Shown in pieces: positions 16,170-24,084 of a DNA stretch of 64,000 bases. The DNA is taken from assembly GCF_023822005.2 (NCBI RefSeq), contig NZ_CP098806.1, forward strand, positions 1,798,001 through 1,862,000, given 5' to 3'. Numbering within the stretch: the first letter of the stretch is position 1; each line of letters begins with the position of its first letter. The notes below the pieces were generated by a model. It made no database searches and was not told the DNA's origin. It saw only the letters and a list, made by a program, of their open reading frames with translations. Position numbers and translations under genes: made by a program. Origin of the DNA: Dyadobacter fanqingshengii (lineage in GTDB: Bacteria > Bacteroidota > Bacteroidia > Cytophagales > Spirosomataceae).

Positions 16170-17615
16170 ATGAAAGTCACTGTACCAGAGGGGAAGGATG
16201 ATTTCCTTTACAATCAAGTTGCCGAGCGACTTGAACAGCAAATTGAAAATAATACATTAAAAGCCGGGGATAAGCTCATCTCGCTCCGGGCATTGAGCAA
16301 GGAACAAGGCATCAGCCTGAGCACGGCATATAAGGCATATGTTGAACTTGAAAACAAAGGTTACGTGGAAGCGCGGCCTAAATCCGGTTATTTCGTACGT
16401 TACAAACCGGCTCAGCGTCTCAGGAAGCAAGCATTTCCTCAGTTTTCGACAGCGCATGCAGCTATTGATGTGGATGAGATGGTCAGACAGGTTTACCGGA
16501 CGTTATCTGGTGAAGGCATGGTCAGGCTTTCCGTGTCCGTGCCGCCGGTGGAATTGATTCCGGTTGCGAAACTCAACAAGGCATTGATGGAGGCAATCCG
16601 CCAAAGTCCCGAAAGCTGCACCCAATACGAAGAGATTCCGGGCAATATCAACCTCAGACAACAAATTGCCCGGTATGCTTTCAACTGGGGCGGCAATGTT
16701 ACTGCCGACGACATTATAACAACACACGGCTGCATGGAAGCCGTGGCTTTTTGCCTTAAAGCCGTGACCGAACCCGGTGATATCGTTGCCATTGAAAGCC
16801 CGGTATATTTTGGCATTTTCAATGTAATCAAGATTTTGGGTTTAAAGATTTTTGAAGTGCCCAGCGACCCTCAGGATGGGCCAGACATTGATTTTTTGGA
16901 AAAATCCTTACAAACCGTTCCGATCAAAGCCTGCCTTTTTGTGCCCAATTTTTCAAATCCAACAGGCGCGTTAATGCCGGATAATCGCAAAAAACAATTG
17001 GTTGAAATGCTAGCAGCGCGGGACATTCCGCTGATTGAGGACGACATTTACGGAGAAATGTATTTCGGAAAAAGCCGCCCTAAAACCTGCAAAAGTTTCG
17101 ATAAAAAAGGGCTCGTCATGCTGTGTTCTTCCATTTCCAAAACATTGGCGCCGGGCTATCGTGTTGGCTGGTGCATTCCGGGAAAATTTTGGGATAAAGT
17201 AATCAGCAACAAGATCACGCAAACCGTTTCTTCCGCAACGCCGACGCACGCAGCGATCGGAAATTTCTTCGAAACTGGCCGTTATGATCTCCATATGCGC
17301 AAATTGAGGAAAGCGCTTCACACGCAAAGCCTGCGCTATATTCAGGCAATCACAGAATATTTCCCGTCCGACACCCAAGTCAGCCGGCCACAGGGAGGTT
17401 ATGTGCTATGGGTTGAATTAAACACAAAAATCAATGCTTTCGAATTGTTTGAAGCCGCAATTCTTCAAAACGTCAGCATAGCGCCCGGCCAGATTTTCAG
17501 CACCGACGCCCGCTTCACCAACTACATCAGGATCAGCTTCGGATCACCATTCACACCCCATATCGATGCAGGTTTAAAGCGGCTGGGTGCGTTGATAAAA
17601 TCTTTGGAATGTTAA
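16170..17615 (+). CDS. MocR-type GntR regulator with aminotransferase-like domain
   Basis: The 481-residue protein has an N-terminal GntR winged helix (about 10-75, with LRALSKEQGISLSTAYKAYVELENKGYVEARPKSGYFV) joined to a fold-type I aminotransferase domain (about 110-480). The predicted PLP lysine is in SSISKTLAPGYRVGW. MocR proteins usually sense PLP plus an amino compound and control nearby metabolic genes; true catalysis is rare. It is divergent from the DinB-decarboxylase pair and separated by an inverted repeat that may be its operator. The stop overlaps the convergent mazF stop by 4 bases. The effector is unknown. Confidence 0.92.
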   Translation: MKVTVPEGKDDFLYNQVAERLEQQIENNTLKAGDKLISLRALSKEQGISLSTAYKAYVELENKGYVEARPKSGYFVRYKPAQRLRKQAFPQFSTAHAAIDVDEMVRQVYRTLSGEGMVRLSVSVPPVELIPVAKLNKALMEAIRQSPESCTQYEEIPGNINLRQQIARYAFNWGGNVTADDIITTHGCMEAVAFCLKAVTEPGDIVAIESPVYFGIFNVIKILGLKIFEVPSDPQDGPDIDFLEKSLQTVPIKACLFVPNFSNPTGALMPDNRKKQLVEMLAARDIPLIEDDIYGEMYFGKSRPKTCKSFDKKGLVMLCSSISKTLAPGYRVGWCIPGKFWDKVISNKITQTVSSATPTHAAIGNFFETGRYDLHMRKLRKALHTQSLRYIQAITEYFPSDTQVSRPQGGYVLWVELNTKINAFELFEAAILQNVSIAPGQIFSTDARFTNYIRISFGSPFTPHIDAGLKRLGALIKSLEC

Positions 17616-17932
17616 GCGAACAATGCTTTTAGAATGTCCAGCACGCCATCAGCAGTATCGGCATCCAACACCGCTATTTTTTTGCTAAGCCTAACTTTAT
17701 CAACCGTTCTGAGTTGATCCAACGCAATCTGGCCCGATTTACTTGCCACGGTGCAATTAATTCGGGTGGGATATTTCTTCATGGTCGATGTTAGCGGCGC
17801 AACAATGACCGTATTAAGCGAGCGGTTCATTTCGTCGGGTGAAATAACAACGCAAGGACGCGACTTTTTTATTTCACTGCCAATTGTGGGATCAAGAGAA
17901 ACAAAATAGATTTCAAATCTTTTGATCACCAT
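17612..17932 (-). CDS. mazF: MazF/PemK family endoribonuclease toxin
   Basis: The 106-residue protein matches the PemK/MazF fold: an early RFEIYFVSLDPTIGSEIKKSRPCVVIS stretch, then VIVAPLTSTMKKYPTRI, then GQIALDQLRTVDKVRL near 70-85. The family cleaves mRNA at short sequences. The start is taken as ATG 17932; a GTG at 17938 is also in frame. It overlaps the mazE end by 7 bases, the usual antitoxin-then-toxin coupling. It converges with the MocR gene with overlapping stops. Family-typical residues seem intact, so it is probably active. The cleavage sequence cannot be predicted. Confidence 0.92.
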   Translation of the reverse strand: MVIKRFEIYFVSLDPTIGSEIKKSRPCVVISPDEMNRSLNTVIVAPLTSTMKKYPTRINCTVASKSGQIALDQLRTVDKVRLSKKIAVLDADTADGVLDILKALFA

Positions 17933-18174
17933 GTCCACTCGGAATCGTCAAAATCATTAGAAAAACCCTCCATCAGATCTTCCTCACTTCCTTTTTTTGC
18001 CAGCTCAAATTGCTGTTCCCAACCCGCCCGCGGACTTTGTGTGGCGGGTTCAATAACGATAGCATTTCCTTTAACCTCAACATTGACCAGATCTTTGATA
18101 TCGCATTGTTCCATCATGTTTTTTGAAAGAATAACCCCCTGGGAGTTCCCTATTCTCCGGACTCTGACTAACAT
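17926..18174 (-). CDS. mazE: MazE-like AbrB-fold antitoxin
   Basis: The 82-residue protein has an N-terminal SpoVT/AbrB DNA-binding domain (VRVRRIGNSQGVILSKNMMEQ, residues 3-24, then VNVEVKGNAIVIEP). Its acidic C-terminal tail (EEDLMEGFSNDFDDSEWTW) is typical of the toxin-neutralising part of MazE antitoxins. It is the first gene of the pair and lies directly under a strong promoter match whose predicted start site is at or next to the ATG, so the mRNA may be leaderless. A 7-bp inverted repeat sits inside that promoter, consistent with the autoregulation known in the family. Confidence 0.92.
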   Translation of the reverse strand: MLVRVRRIGNSQGVILSKNMMEQCDIKDLVNVEVKGNAIVIEPATQSPRAGWEQQFELAKKGSEEDLMEGFSNDFDDSEWTW

Positions 18175-18178
18175 AGTA

Positions 18179-18209
18179 CAAAGTTATAATAATGTTATAA
18201 CAATCCAAA
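18179..18209 (-). promoter_or_regulatory. mazEF promoter (Bacteroidota consensus)
   Basis: Reading the minus strand, TTTG (18209-18206) is followed after 19 bases by TAACTTTG (18186-18179), an exact fit to TTTG-N19-TAnnTTTG. The predicted transcription start falls about 4 bases after the -7 element, around 18175-18174, which is the A of the mazE ATG or its neighbour. Confidence 0.7.
18183..18201. promoter_or_regulatory. Candidate MazE/MazEF operator inside the promoter
   Basis: GTTATAA (18183-18189) and TTATAAC (18195-18201) form a perfect 7-bp inverted repeat with 5 bases between. It overlaps the last bases of the -7 element and fills the promoter spacer, so bound repressor would block RNA polymerase. 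That placement is typical of self-repressing toxin-antitoxin operons. Confidence 0.6.
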
Positions 18210-18283
18210 TTTTGCAGCTGAAATTCAGCACGATACAAAATACGATCTCTTATACGAGACCAGTATTACAAACCCAAACACCC

Positions 18284-18298
18284 TGCAACAACATTGCA
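18284..18298. promoter_or_regulatory. Candidate operator upstream of metal ATPase
   Basis: TGCAA (18284-18288) and TTGCA (18294-18298) make a short inverted repeat. About 30 bases downstream, GTTGCACGGT and GTTGCGCGCT (18328-18347) form an imperfect direct repeat, immediately before TATCTTTG (18347-18354), a -7-like element. The recurring GTTGC/GCAAC core suggests a regulator site for the ATPase gene starting at 18423. No regulator gene is adjacent and the -33 element is poor. Confidence 0.3.
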
Positions 18299-18422
18299 AT
18301 TACCTGATTTTCAGCACTTGTAACCCTGTTGCACGGTGTTGCGCGCTATCTTTGTTGCGTCGGCGGGGATCTTTACAACCGAGATGGTCTATCGAATTAT
18401 TTACCCTTTTTATATTTAAAAG

Positions 18423-20435
18423 ATGAAGTTAGGCGCGAGCGAAGGGCATATACATCATGATGCGAAGGATTGCTGCTCGGGCGAGCCGCAGATCCTGGTA
18501 AAACAAAAGCATGATCACAACCATTCCGATCATCGTGGTCATGATCATGACCACGATGATCACGATCACGGAAATAATGCGGATGAAAGTTTGCTGAAAA
18601 GTCGCTGGATGCTTTGGGTGAGTCTGACGCTTTTGCTGGGCGTTCTTTTCCTCACCTTTATTTTAAATATCGGGATTAACCGCAATGTTGAAATTGTTTT
18701 AATGCTGGCAGCCTATGTTTTGGCTGGAAATAAAACCATTGCGACAGCCTTCCGGCGCGTGATGCGGGGCGATTTCTTCAACGAATTTACGTTGATGACC
18801 ATTGCAACGATCGGCGCGTTCTATATCGGGGAATTTAGCGAGGGCGTTGCGGTGATGATATTTTACGAGATCGGAGAACTGTTTCAGGATCTGGCGGTTA
18901 GCAGATCGAAACGCTCGATTAAAGCGCTTCTGGATATTCGACCTGAGCAAGTAACCGTTATCCGGGACGGCCATGATGTGCAGGTTACGCCCGGTTCCGT
19001 CGCCATTGGCGAGACAATTGTTGTCAAAGCGGGCGAGAAAGTGGCCCTGGACGGCGTTTTGAAATCGCTTCACGGCACCTTCAACACCGCCGCCCTGACG
19101 GGCGAATCAGTTCCGGATCAAAAAAACCAAAATGATCCAGTGCTGGCCGGAATGATCAACACTGAAAAATCGGTTGAAGTTGAGGTTAAGGCGCTTTTTA
19201 AGGACTCCAAACTTTCCCGGATCCTGGAAATGGTGCAGGAAGCAACGGGCCGGAAAGCGCCTACGCAACTGCTGATAAGCCGGTTAGCAAAAATTTATAC
19301 GCCGATCGTGTTCCTACTGGCCGTGCTGATCATTCTCCTACCCTACTTTTTCGTCAATAATTATGTATTTGACCAATGGCTGTATCGCGGCATGGTCTTT
19401 CTCGTGATCGCTTGTCCCTGCGCCCTCACTATCTCTATTCCGCTGGGTTATTTTGGTGGAATTGGACTGGCTTCGCGCAATGGCATTCTGGTCAAAGGCG
19501 CCAATTTCCTGGACGTAATCACCAAGATCGACACACTGGTTTCAGATAAAACTGGCACATTGACCAAAGGTGTTTTTAAGGTTCAGAAAGTGGAAACTGC
19601 ATGGGATAGCCAAGATTTTATTTCAAAAACAGCTTCACTGGAAAGTTATTCAACGCACCCCGTCGCCAAGGCAGTCGTGGCTTATGCGTCCGGTTTAACC
19701 TTAATAAAACCAACCGAAGTAGAAGAGATTTCCGGACACGGACTGAAAGGGAAAGTCGGCCAGGATTTGTTGCTGGCGGGTAACCTCAAACTTCTGGATA
19801 AATTCAATGTCTCCTTTCCAAAAGAGCTTGGCAACATTGCCGAAACCATTGTTGCCGTGGCTGTTAATGGTTCCTATGCCGGCTACATAACCATTGCGGA
19901 TGAAATTAAGGAAGATGCTCTGGAAACGGTTTCTGAATTGAAAAAGCTTGGCATTGAGACGATAATGCTTTCCGGTGATAAGGAAGCCGTTGTTTCACAC
20001 ATTGCCGGACAACTGCAAATAGGCCGAAGCTATGGAAATTTGCTACCAGAGGACAAAGTGAGAATCGTTGAACAACTCAAAGCCGAAGGAAAACACATTG
20101 CTTTCGCAGGCGATGGCGTAAATGACGCGCCGGTGATTGCCCTGGCAGACGTGGGCATTGCAATGGGCGCATTAGGTTCGGATGTCGCTATTGAAACGGC
20201 CGACATTGTCATTCAAAATGACCAGCCATTAAAAATTGCATCCGCCATCAAAGTCGGGAAAATCACCAAAAGCATTGTATATCAAAACATTTCGGCGGCA
20301 ATGGGCGTGAAAGTGCTGGTGATGATCCTGGGAGCAGGCGGCATTGCCACGCTTTGGGAAGCGGTTTTTGCGGATGTTGGTGTAGCTTTGCTCGCAATTT
20401 TAAACGCTTTCAGAATCCAGGGAAAGAAAATTTAG
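18423..20435 (+). CDS. Heavy-metal P1B-type ATPase (Zn/Cd/Pb/Co type), His-rich N-terminus
   Basis: The 670-residue protein is a P1B ATPase. The phosphorylated residue is Asp375 (SDKTGTLTKG), the transmembrane metal site is CPC at 331-333 (ACPCALTIS), TGES lies in LTGESVPDQ, and the hinge is GDGVNDAPVIALAD. The CPC motif and overall likeness fit the ZntA/CadA group exporting Zn, Cd or Pb. There is no CxxC HMA domain at the N-terminus. Instead, residues about 29-52 are a run of His and Asp, likely a soft metal-binding sensor. It is followed after 17 bases by a Cys/His-rich small protein and then a TonB receptor, suggesting one metal-handling unit. Specificity is inferred. Confidence 0.93.
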   Translation: MKLGASEGHIHHDAKDCCSGEPQILVKQKHDHNHSDHRGHDHDHDDHDHGNNADESLLKSRWMLWVSLTLLLGVLFLTFILNIGINRNVEIVLMLAAYVLAGNKTIATAFRRVMRGDFFNEFTLMTIATIGAFYIGEFSEGVAVMIFYEIGELFQDLAVSRSKRSIKALLDIRPEQVTVIRDGHDVQVTPGSVAIGETIVVKAGEKVALDGVLKSLHGTFNTAALTGESVPDQKNQNDPVLAGMINTEKSVEVEVKALFKDSKLSRILEMVQEATGRKAPTQLLISRLAKIYTPIVFLLAVLIILLPYFFVNNYVFDQWLYRGMVFLVIACPCALTISIPLGYFGGIGLASRNGILVKGANFLDVITKIDTLVSDKTGTLTKGVFKVQKVETAWDSQDFISKTASLESYSTHPVAKAVVAYASGLTLIKPTEVEEISGHGLKGKVGQDLLLAGNLKLLDKFNVSFPKELGNIAETIVAVAVNGSYAGYITIADEIKEDALETVSELKKLGIETIMLSGDKEAVVSHIAGQLQIGRSYGNLLPEDKVRIVEQLKAEGKHIAFAGDGVNDAPVIALADVGIAMGALGSDVAIETADIVIQNDQPLKIASAIKVGKITKSIVYQNISAAMGVKVLVMILGAGGIATLWEAVFADVGVALLAILNAFRIQGKKI

Positions 20436-20452
20436 CTTAACAAAACATTCAT

Positions 20453-20773
20453 TTGAAGTTTCTGGCCATCATATTGTCTGCTTACATGCTCCTGCTGGCG
20501 CTGCTTCCCTGCGGCGACGAGGTGGAATGCATGGATGACGAACGTTACGAAACGGCTTTTAACAACAACACGCAGCAGGATCACGAAAACCATTCGGAAA
20601 TTTGCTCACCCTTCTGCATTTGCGCCTGCTGCGGTCAGGTTTTAAATGTTTTGACAACGCCTCATTTTGCATTGAAACCACATTTCGTGGTTGCTGCGCA
20701 CACGGCTTTCTATAAAGATCCGTATTTCGAAATAATTCCCATCGCCATCTGGCAGCCGCCCAAGCTGGTTTAG
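20453..20773 (+). CDS. Small exported Cys/His-rich protein, DUF6660-like
   Basis: The 106-residue protein starts at a TTG (20453) with a hydrophobic signal-like segment (MKFLAIILSAYMLLLALLPCGDE). A His/Asn-rich stretch (QQDHENHSEICS) is followed by a Cys cluster, CSPFCICACCGQ, near 53-64. It resembles the small DUF6660 proteins found beside metal-efflux genes in Bacteroidota, though that identification is from memory of the pattern. It lies between the P1B ATPase (17-base gap) and the TonB receptor (44-base gap). A periplasmic metal-binding or metal-transfer role is likely but not proven. The TTG start is supported by the signal segment beginning right there; no upstream ATG fits. Confidence 0.72.
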   Translation: MKFLAIILSAYMLLLALLPCGDEVECMDDERYETAFNNNTQQDHENHSEICSPFCICACCGQVLNVLTTPHFALKPHFVVAAHTAFYKDPYFEIIPIAIWQPPKLV

Positions 20774-20817
20774 ATCAGTAATTACATTCTATTTTTTACA
20801 TCGATTTAAATCTCACA

Positions 20818-22788
20818 ATGCAGAAAATATTCTTGCTTGTGCTGGTTATGCTATATGCTGGCCAAATTCAGGCACAAGATAAAACCGATACAACGTCTGT
20901 TTACCAAACGGACAAAACCCAGGAAATGGAAGAAGTCGTCATTTCTTCTACCCGCAGCTCCCGGACCATACGCGACATCCCAACCCGTGTGGAATTCATT
21001 GCCGGTGAGGAACTTGACGAAAAAGCGAACATGAAACCGGGCGACATTCGCATGGTTTTGAGCGAAAGCACCGGCATCCAGGTGCAAACCACTTCCGCCA
21101 CAAGCGCCAACGCGAGCATTCGTATACAGGGGCTCGACGGTCGTTACACGCAGATTCTGAAAGATGGTTTCCCGCTTTATTCCGGTGCATCCAGCGGATT
21201 GGGCCTGCTGCAAATTCCGCCACTCGATCTCAAACAGGTGGAAGTCATTAAGGGTGCGGCCTCCACATTATACGGCGGCGGCGCCATCGCCGGGCTGGTC
21301 AATCTGATTTCCAAAACGCCCAAGGACGAGCAGGAACTGAAATTCCATTTGAACGGAACGAGCGCGGGCGGCTTTGATGCAAATGGTTTTTATTCCAAAA
21401 AATTTGGTAAAACCGGTGCCACCATTTTTGCTGCACATAACCGCAATGCGGCTTACGACCCTGCGGGAATTGACTTTTCGGCCATTCCCAAATTCGAGCG
21501 TTTCACCTTCAATCCGCGCTTTTTTGTTTATCCCAATGAAAACACAACAATCAGTTTGGGTGTGAATACGGCATTTGAAAAGCGCATCGGCGGGGACATG
21601 CATTTTATCAAAAACAAAAATGAAACCGGCCACAGCTATTTTGAAAAAAACAAAACAGAGCGTATCAGCACTCAATTTTTGTTTGATCATATCTTCGGAG
21701 AGCACGAACATTTCATTGTTAAAAACAGTGTAAGTTATTTCAACAGGAAGCTGACGACGCCCGGCTATGCATTTGACGGAACGCAGTATTCCACATTCAC
21801 GGAAGCATCGTATGCCAATCACGGCGATAAACTGGAATGGATTGCGGGTGCAAATTTGTGGACGGACCAGTTCAAAGAAAAAGCATTTGTTACCGGTCCA
21901 AAACGCGACTATAACCTTAACACATTGGGCGCATTTGCCCAGAATACATGGAAAGCTGCGGAATGGATGCACGTCGAAACCGGTCTGCGGGCCGATTATG
22001 TGGTGGATTATGGCCTGGCTTTTCTGCCCAGAATTTCTGCTTTACTGAAATTTTCACCCGCTTTCACCTCCCGCATCGGCGGCGGCCTGGGTTACAAGGC
22101 TCCGACAATTTTCACAGAGGAGAGTGAACGCATTCAGTATCAAGGTGTTTTGGGTATCGACAAAGATAAGAATCGCCTTGAACACAGTTATGGCGGAAAC
22201 TGGGACGTCAATTATCAGACAATGCTTTTTAATGACCGGCTGAGTTTGAGTATCAACCAATTGTTTTTCTACACTTACATTACGAAGCCGCTGATCCTCA
22301 AACCGACCGGCAATGCTAATTACCGATTTGAAAACATCAGCGGCCACATTGACACGCGAGGAACGGAGACAAATTTGAAACTCGGTTACAGCGATTTTAA
22401 ATTGTTAATGGGCTACACCTACACGGACGCGCGGATACGCGAAAACGGTCGCCATCAGCAAAATTTTCTGACACCGAAACACCGGATCAACTCGGTGCTG
22501 TTTTATGAAGTGGAAGAAAAATGGAAAGCGGGCTTGGAAGCTTATTATTTTAGCAAACAGCAACTTAGCGATGGAAAAACCGGCCAGGAATATGTGATCC
22601 TGGGCTTTATGGTGGAGCGGCTTTGGGAAAGATTTTCTATTTATATCAATTTCGAAAATTTCCTGGACGCACGCCAGACCCGGTTTGACAACATTTACAC
22701 CGGAAGCATTGCAACGCCAACATTCAGGGACATTTATGCACCACTGGATGGTTTTGTTTTTAACGGCGGGATTAAAATCAACTTGTAA
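20818..22788 (+). CDS. TonB-dependent outer membrane receptor
   Basis: The 656-residue protein has a signal peptide (to about residue 20, IQAQD). A TonB-box-like segment EEVVISSTRSSRTIRDIP leads into a plug domain (about 50-160, with LKQVEVIKGAASTLYGGGAIAGLVNLISK), and a beta-barrel runs to the end. There is no N-terminal carboxypeptidase-like domain and no SusD partner, so it is not a polysaccharide SusC-type receptor. It resembles receptors for siderophores, metals or cobalamin. Being downstream of a metal-exporting ATPase and a Cys/His-rich protein, a metal chelate is a reasonable substrate guess. A strong terminator follows directly. Confidence 0.9.
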   Translation: MQKIFLLVLVMLYAGQIQAQDKTDTTSVYQTDKTQEMEEVVISSTRSSRTIRDIPTRVEFIAGEELDEKANMKPGDIRMVLSESTGIQVQTTSATSANASIRIQGLDGRYTQILKDGFPLYSGASSGLGLLQIPPLDLKQVEVIKGAASTLYGGGAIAGLVNLISKTPKDEQELKFHLNGTSAGGFDANGFYSKKFGKTGATIFAAHNRNAAYDPAGIDFSAIPKFERFTFNPRFFVYPNENTTISLGVNTAFEKRIGGDMHFIKNKNETGHSYFEKNKTERISTQFLFDHIFGEHEHFIVKNSVSYFNRKLTTPGYAFDGTQYSTFTEASYANHGDKLEWIAGANLWTDQFKEKAFVTGPKRDYNLNTLGAFAQNTWKAAEWMHVETGLRADYVVDYGLAFLPRISALLKFSPAFTSRIGGGLGYKAPTIFTEESERIQYQGVLGIDKDKNRLEHSYGGNWDVNYQTMLFNDRLSLSINQLFFYTYITKPLILKPTGNANYRFENISGHIDTRGTETNLKLGYSDFKLLMGYTYTDARIRENGRHQQNFLTPKHRINSVLFYEVEEKWKAGLEAYYFSKQQLSDGKTGQEYVILGFMVERLWERFSIYINFENFLDARQTRFDNIYTGSIATPTFRDIYAPLDGFVFNGGIKINL

Positions 22789-22790
22789 GA

Positions 22791-22834
22791 AACCTGGAAA
22801 GGAGTTGGACAGCAACTCCTTTCCAGGTTTTTTT
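22791..22834 (+). terminator. Intrinsic terminator after TonB receptor gene
   Basis: A perfect 17-bp stem (22791-22807 pairing with 22813-22829), a 5-base GACAG loop, and a run of T to 22834. It ends the metal-handling unit. Confidence 0.93.
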
Positions 22835-22898
22835 GTCCTTTTCGTAAAAGCCGTTATCGGATAAAAGAGTAATTTTTGAGACCAAAAATCTTTTTACA

Positions 22899-22919
22899 AT
22901 TCCAAAAGAACATTGGAAT
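22899..22919. promoter_or_regulatory. Candidate operator upstream of cupin gene
   Basis: ATTCCAA (22899-22905) and TTGGAAT (22913-22919) form a perfect 7-bp inverted repeat with 7 bases between, located 34 bases before the cupin start. No regulator is known and the site could be chance in AT-rich DNA. Confidence 0.3.
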
Positions 22920-22952
22920 AACAACAACAATCAACCAAAATCGCAAGGAAAA

Positions 22953-23309
22953 ATGTCCAGAACCGATACATTATCCCCTGAACAACTTCGGGAAGAACGC
23001 GAAGAGAATACACAGAATCAGGCAGTGGGTGACACTTTGCTTTTCGAGAATGATAAAGTAAAAGTTTGGCACATCAGCCTGCAACCCGGCGAACGCATCC
23101 ATTACCATCGTCACAACTACGATTATTTCTGGACTGTGTTACAGGATGGGCAAGGCGTTTCCAACCAGGAAGACGGTAGCCAGGTAAGTTTTACATTCAA
23201 AAAAGGGCAGACCTCTTTTCAAAATATCATTGAGCAGGGCAGCTCCATTCATGATTTAAAAAATACCGGCACCGGCATTCTGGAATTCATTACGACGGAG
23301 TTGAAGTAA
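22953..23309 (+). CDS. Small cupin-fold protein
   Basis: The 118-residue protein has a cupin-like core: HISLQPGERIHYHRHNYDYFWTVLQDG (about 44-70) resembles cupin motif 1 with His51/His53-type metal ligands, and a second weaker motif follows (FQNIIEQGSSIHDLKNTG). Small single-domain cupins may bind a metal and act on small molecules, or only bind ligands. No partner gene is evident: the upstream gene is ended by a terminator and the downstream gene is on the opposite strand. Function cannot be assigned further. Confidence 0.8.
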   Translation: MSRTDTLSPEQLREEREENTQNQAVGDTLLFENDKVKVWHISLQPGERIHYHRHNYDYFWTVLQDGQGVSNQEDGSQVSFTFKKGQTSFQNIIEQGSSIHDLKNTGTGILEFITTELK

Positions 23310-23318
23310 CGGTTGTTA

Positions 23319-23597
23319 CTACACCACAGCGACCGGCTTGATGCCGGCAATTTTTTCGAGCGCAACAGTAACGCGTTCAATGCGGTCCACATTGCCACGA
23401 CTGCTGTCCGACACCGCTTGGGCGACTGAGGTTAGATAATCTCCGCCTAATTTGGTGTTGAAGAAAGGATCCCTTGAGGCGAGCACGCCCCGCCAGTTCT
23501 TACCAACAACATTTCTCGACTTGATAAATCGGAGGAGCAGGCGCTCTTTGATTGTCATGCAACCATACTCCTTCACGCGGGTTTGTTGTTTTTCCAT
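23319..23597 (-). CDS. Orphan small protein, divergent from an XRE regulator
   Basis: I do not recognise this 92-residue protein. It is basic in its N-terminal half (KQQTRVKEYG, then TIKERLLLRFIKSRNVVGKNWRGVLASRDPFFN) and has no signal peptide, membrane segment or Cys motif. The mid part (GGDYLTSVAQAVSDSSRGNVDRIERVTVALEKIAG) is probably helical. It has its own good promoter match (minus strand, 23699-23668) and a leader with an inverted repeat. It is divergent from the XRE gene at 23725, as many phage or selfish-element control pairs are. Short length and promoter quality make it a probable real gene; a role as the XRE protein's target or partner is inference. Confidence 0.6.
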   Translation of the reverse strand: MEKQQTRVKEYGCMTIKERLLLRFIKSRNVVGKNWRGVLASRDPFFNTKLGGDYLTSVAQAVSDSSRGNVDRIERVTVALEKIAGIKPVAVV

Positions 23598-23634
23598 TTG
23601 TAACTAAGATAATGTGTGAGAAGATTACAGGCTT

Positions 23635-23659
23635 TTTTGTAATTTGTGCATTACGAAAA
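23635..23659. promoter_or_regulatory. Candidate operator in the orphan/XRE divergent region
   Basis: TTTTGTAAT (23635-23643) and ATTACGAAAA (23650-23659) form a near-perfect inverted repeat with 6 bases between. It lies just downstream of the predicted start site of the orphan gene, so a bound XRE protein could block that transcript. Confidence 0.4.
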
Positions 23660-23667
23660 CCGATATA

Positions 23668-23699
23668 CAAAAGTACAATAAAATTACATCAAGATCAAA
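23668..23699 (-). promoter_or_regulatory. Promoter of the orphan gene
   Basis: On the minus strand TTTG (23699-23696) is followed after 20 bases by TACTTTTG (23675-23668), matching TTTG-N19-21-TAnnTTTG. It would give a leader of roughly 65 bases for the gene starting at 23597. Confidence 0.55.
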
Positions 23700-23724
23700 T
23701 TAATTAGCACTAAAATATAAATTA

Positions 23725-24084
23725 ATGATTAGTATTGGCAAAAGAATTAAGCAGGGTCGCGAAAAACTAGGTTTAAGTCAGGAGCAGCTAGCGGTGATTA
23801 TGGCCAAAAAAGGTAAGGGCACTATTTCAAATTGGGAAACAAATAAGAACGAACCCTCCATTGCAGAGTTCAAAAAACTGGCAGAACTATTCAGTACAAC
23901 CGCAGCCTATCTGATCGGCGAAGCGCCACAATTTGAAGAGCCGCAAGAAAATTATGTAATGGTTAAGAAGGACGATCTGATCGAGCTACAAAAAAAAGCA
24001 TTGGAAAGAGAGGCCGAGAAAAACAAGGAGCTGCTTGATTTACTGGAGCAATCTAAAAAAGCGGGGGAAGAAAATGAGGCTTAA
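23725..24084 (+). CDS. XRE-family helix-turn-helix regulator with coiled-coil tail
   Basis: The 119-residue protein has an N-terminal Cro/C1-type HTH (about 4-60: IGKRIKQGREKLGLSQEQLAVIMAKKGKGTISNWETNKNEPSIAEFKKLAELF). The C-terminal third is highly charged and helical (DDLIELQKKALEREAEKNKELLDLLEQSKK), likely a coiled-coil for dimerisation. There is no S24 peptidase domain, so it differs from SOS-cleaved phage repressors. It is divergent from the 92-residue orphan and converges with the MFS gene (stops overlap by 4 bases). It probably represses itself or the orphan through the inverted repeat between them. Confidence 0.88.
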   Translation: MISIGKRIKQGREKLGLSQEQLAVIMAKKGKGTISNWETNKNEPSIAEFKKLAELFSTTAAYLIGEAPQFEEPQENYVMVKKDDLIELQKKALEREAEKNKELLDLLEQSKKAGEENEA

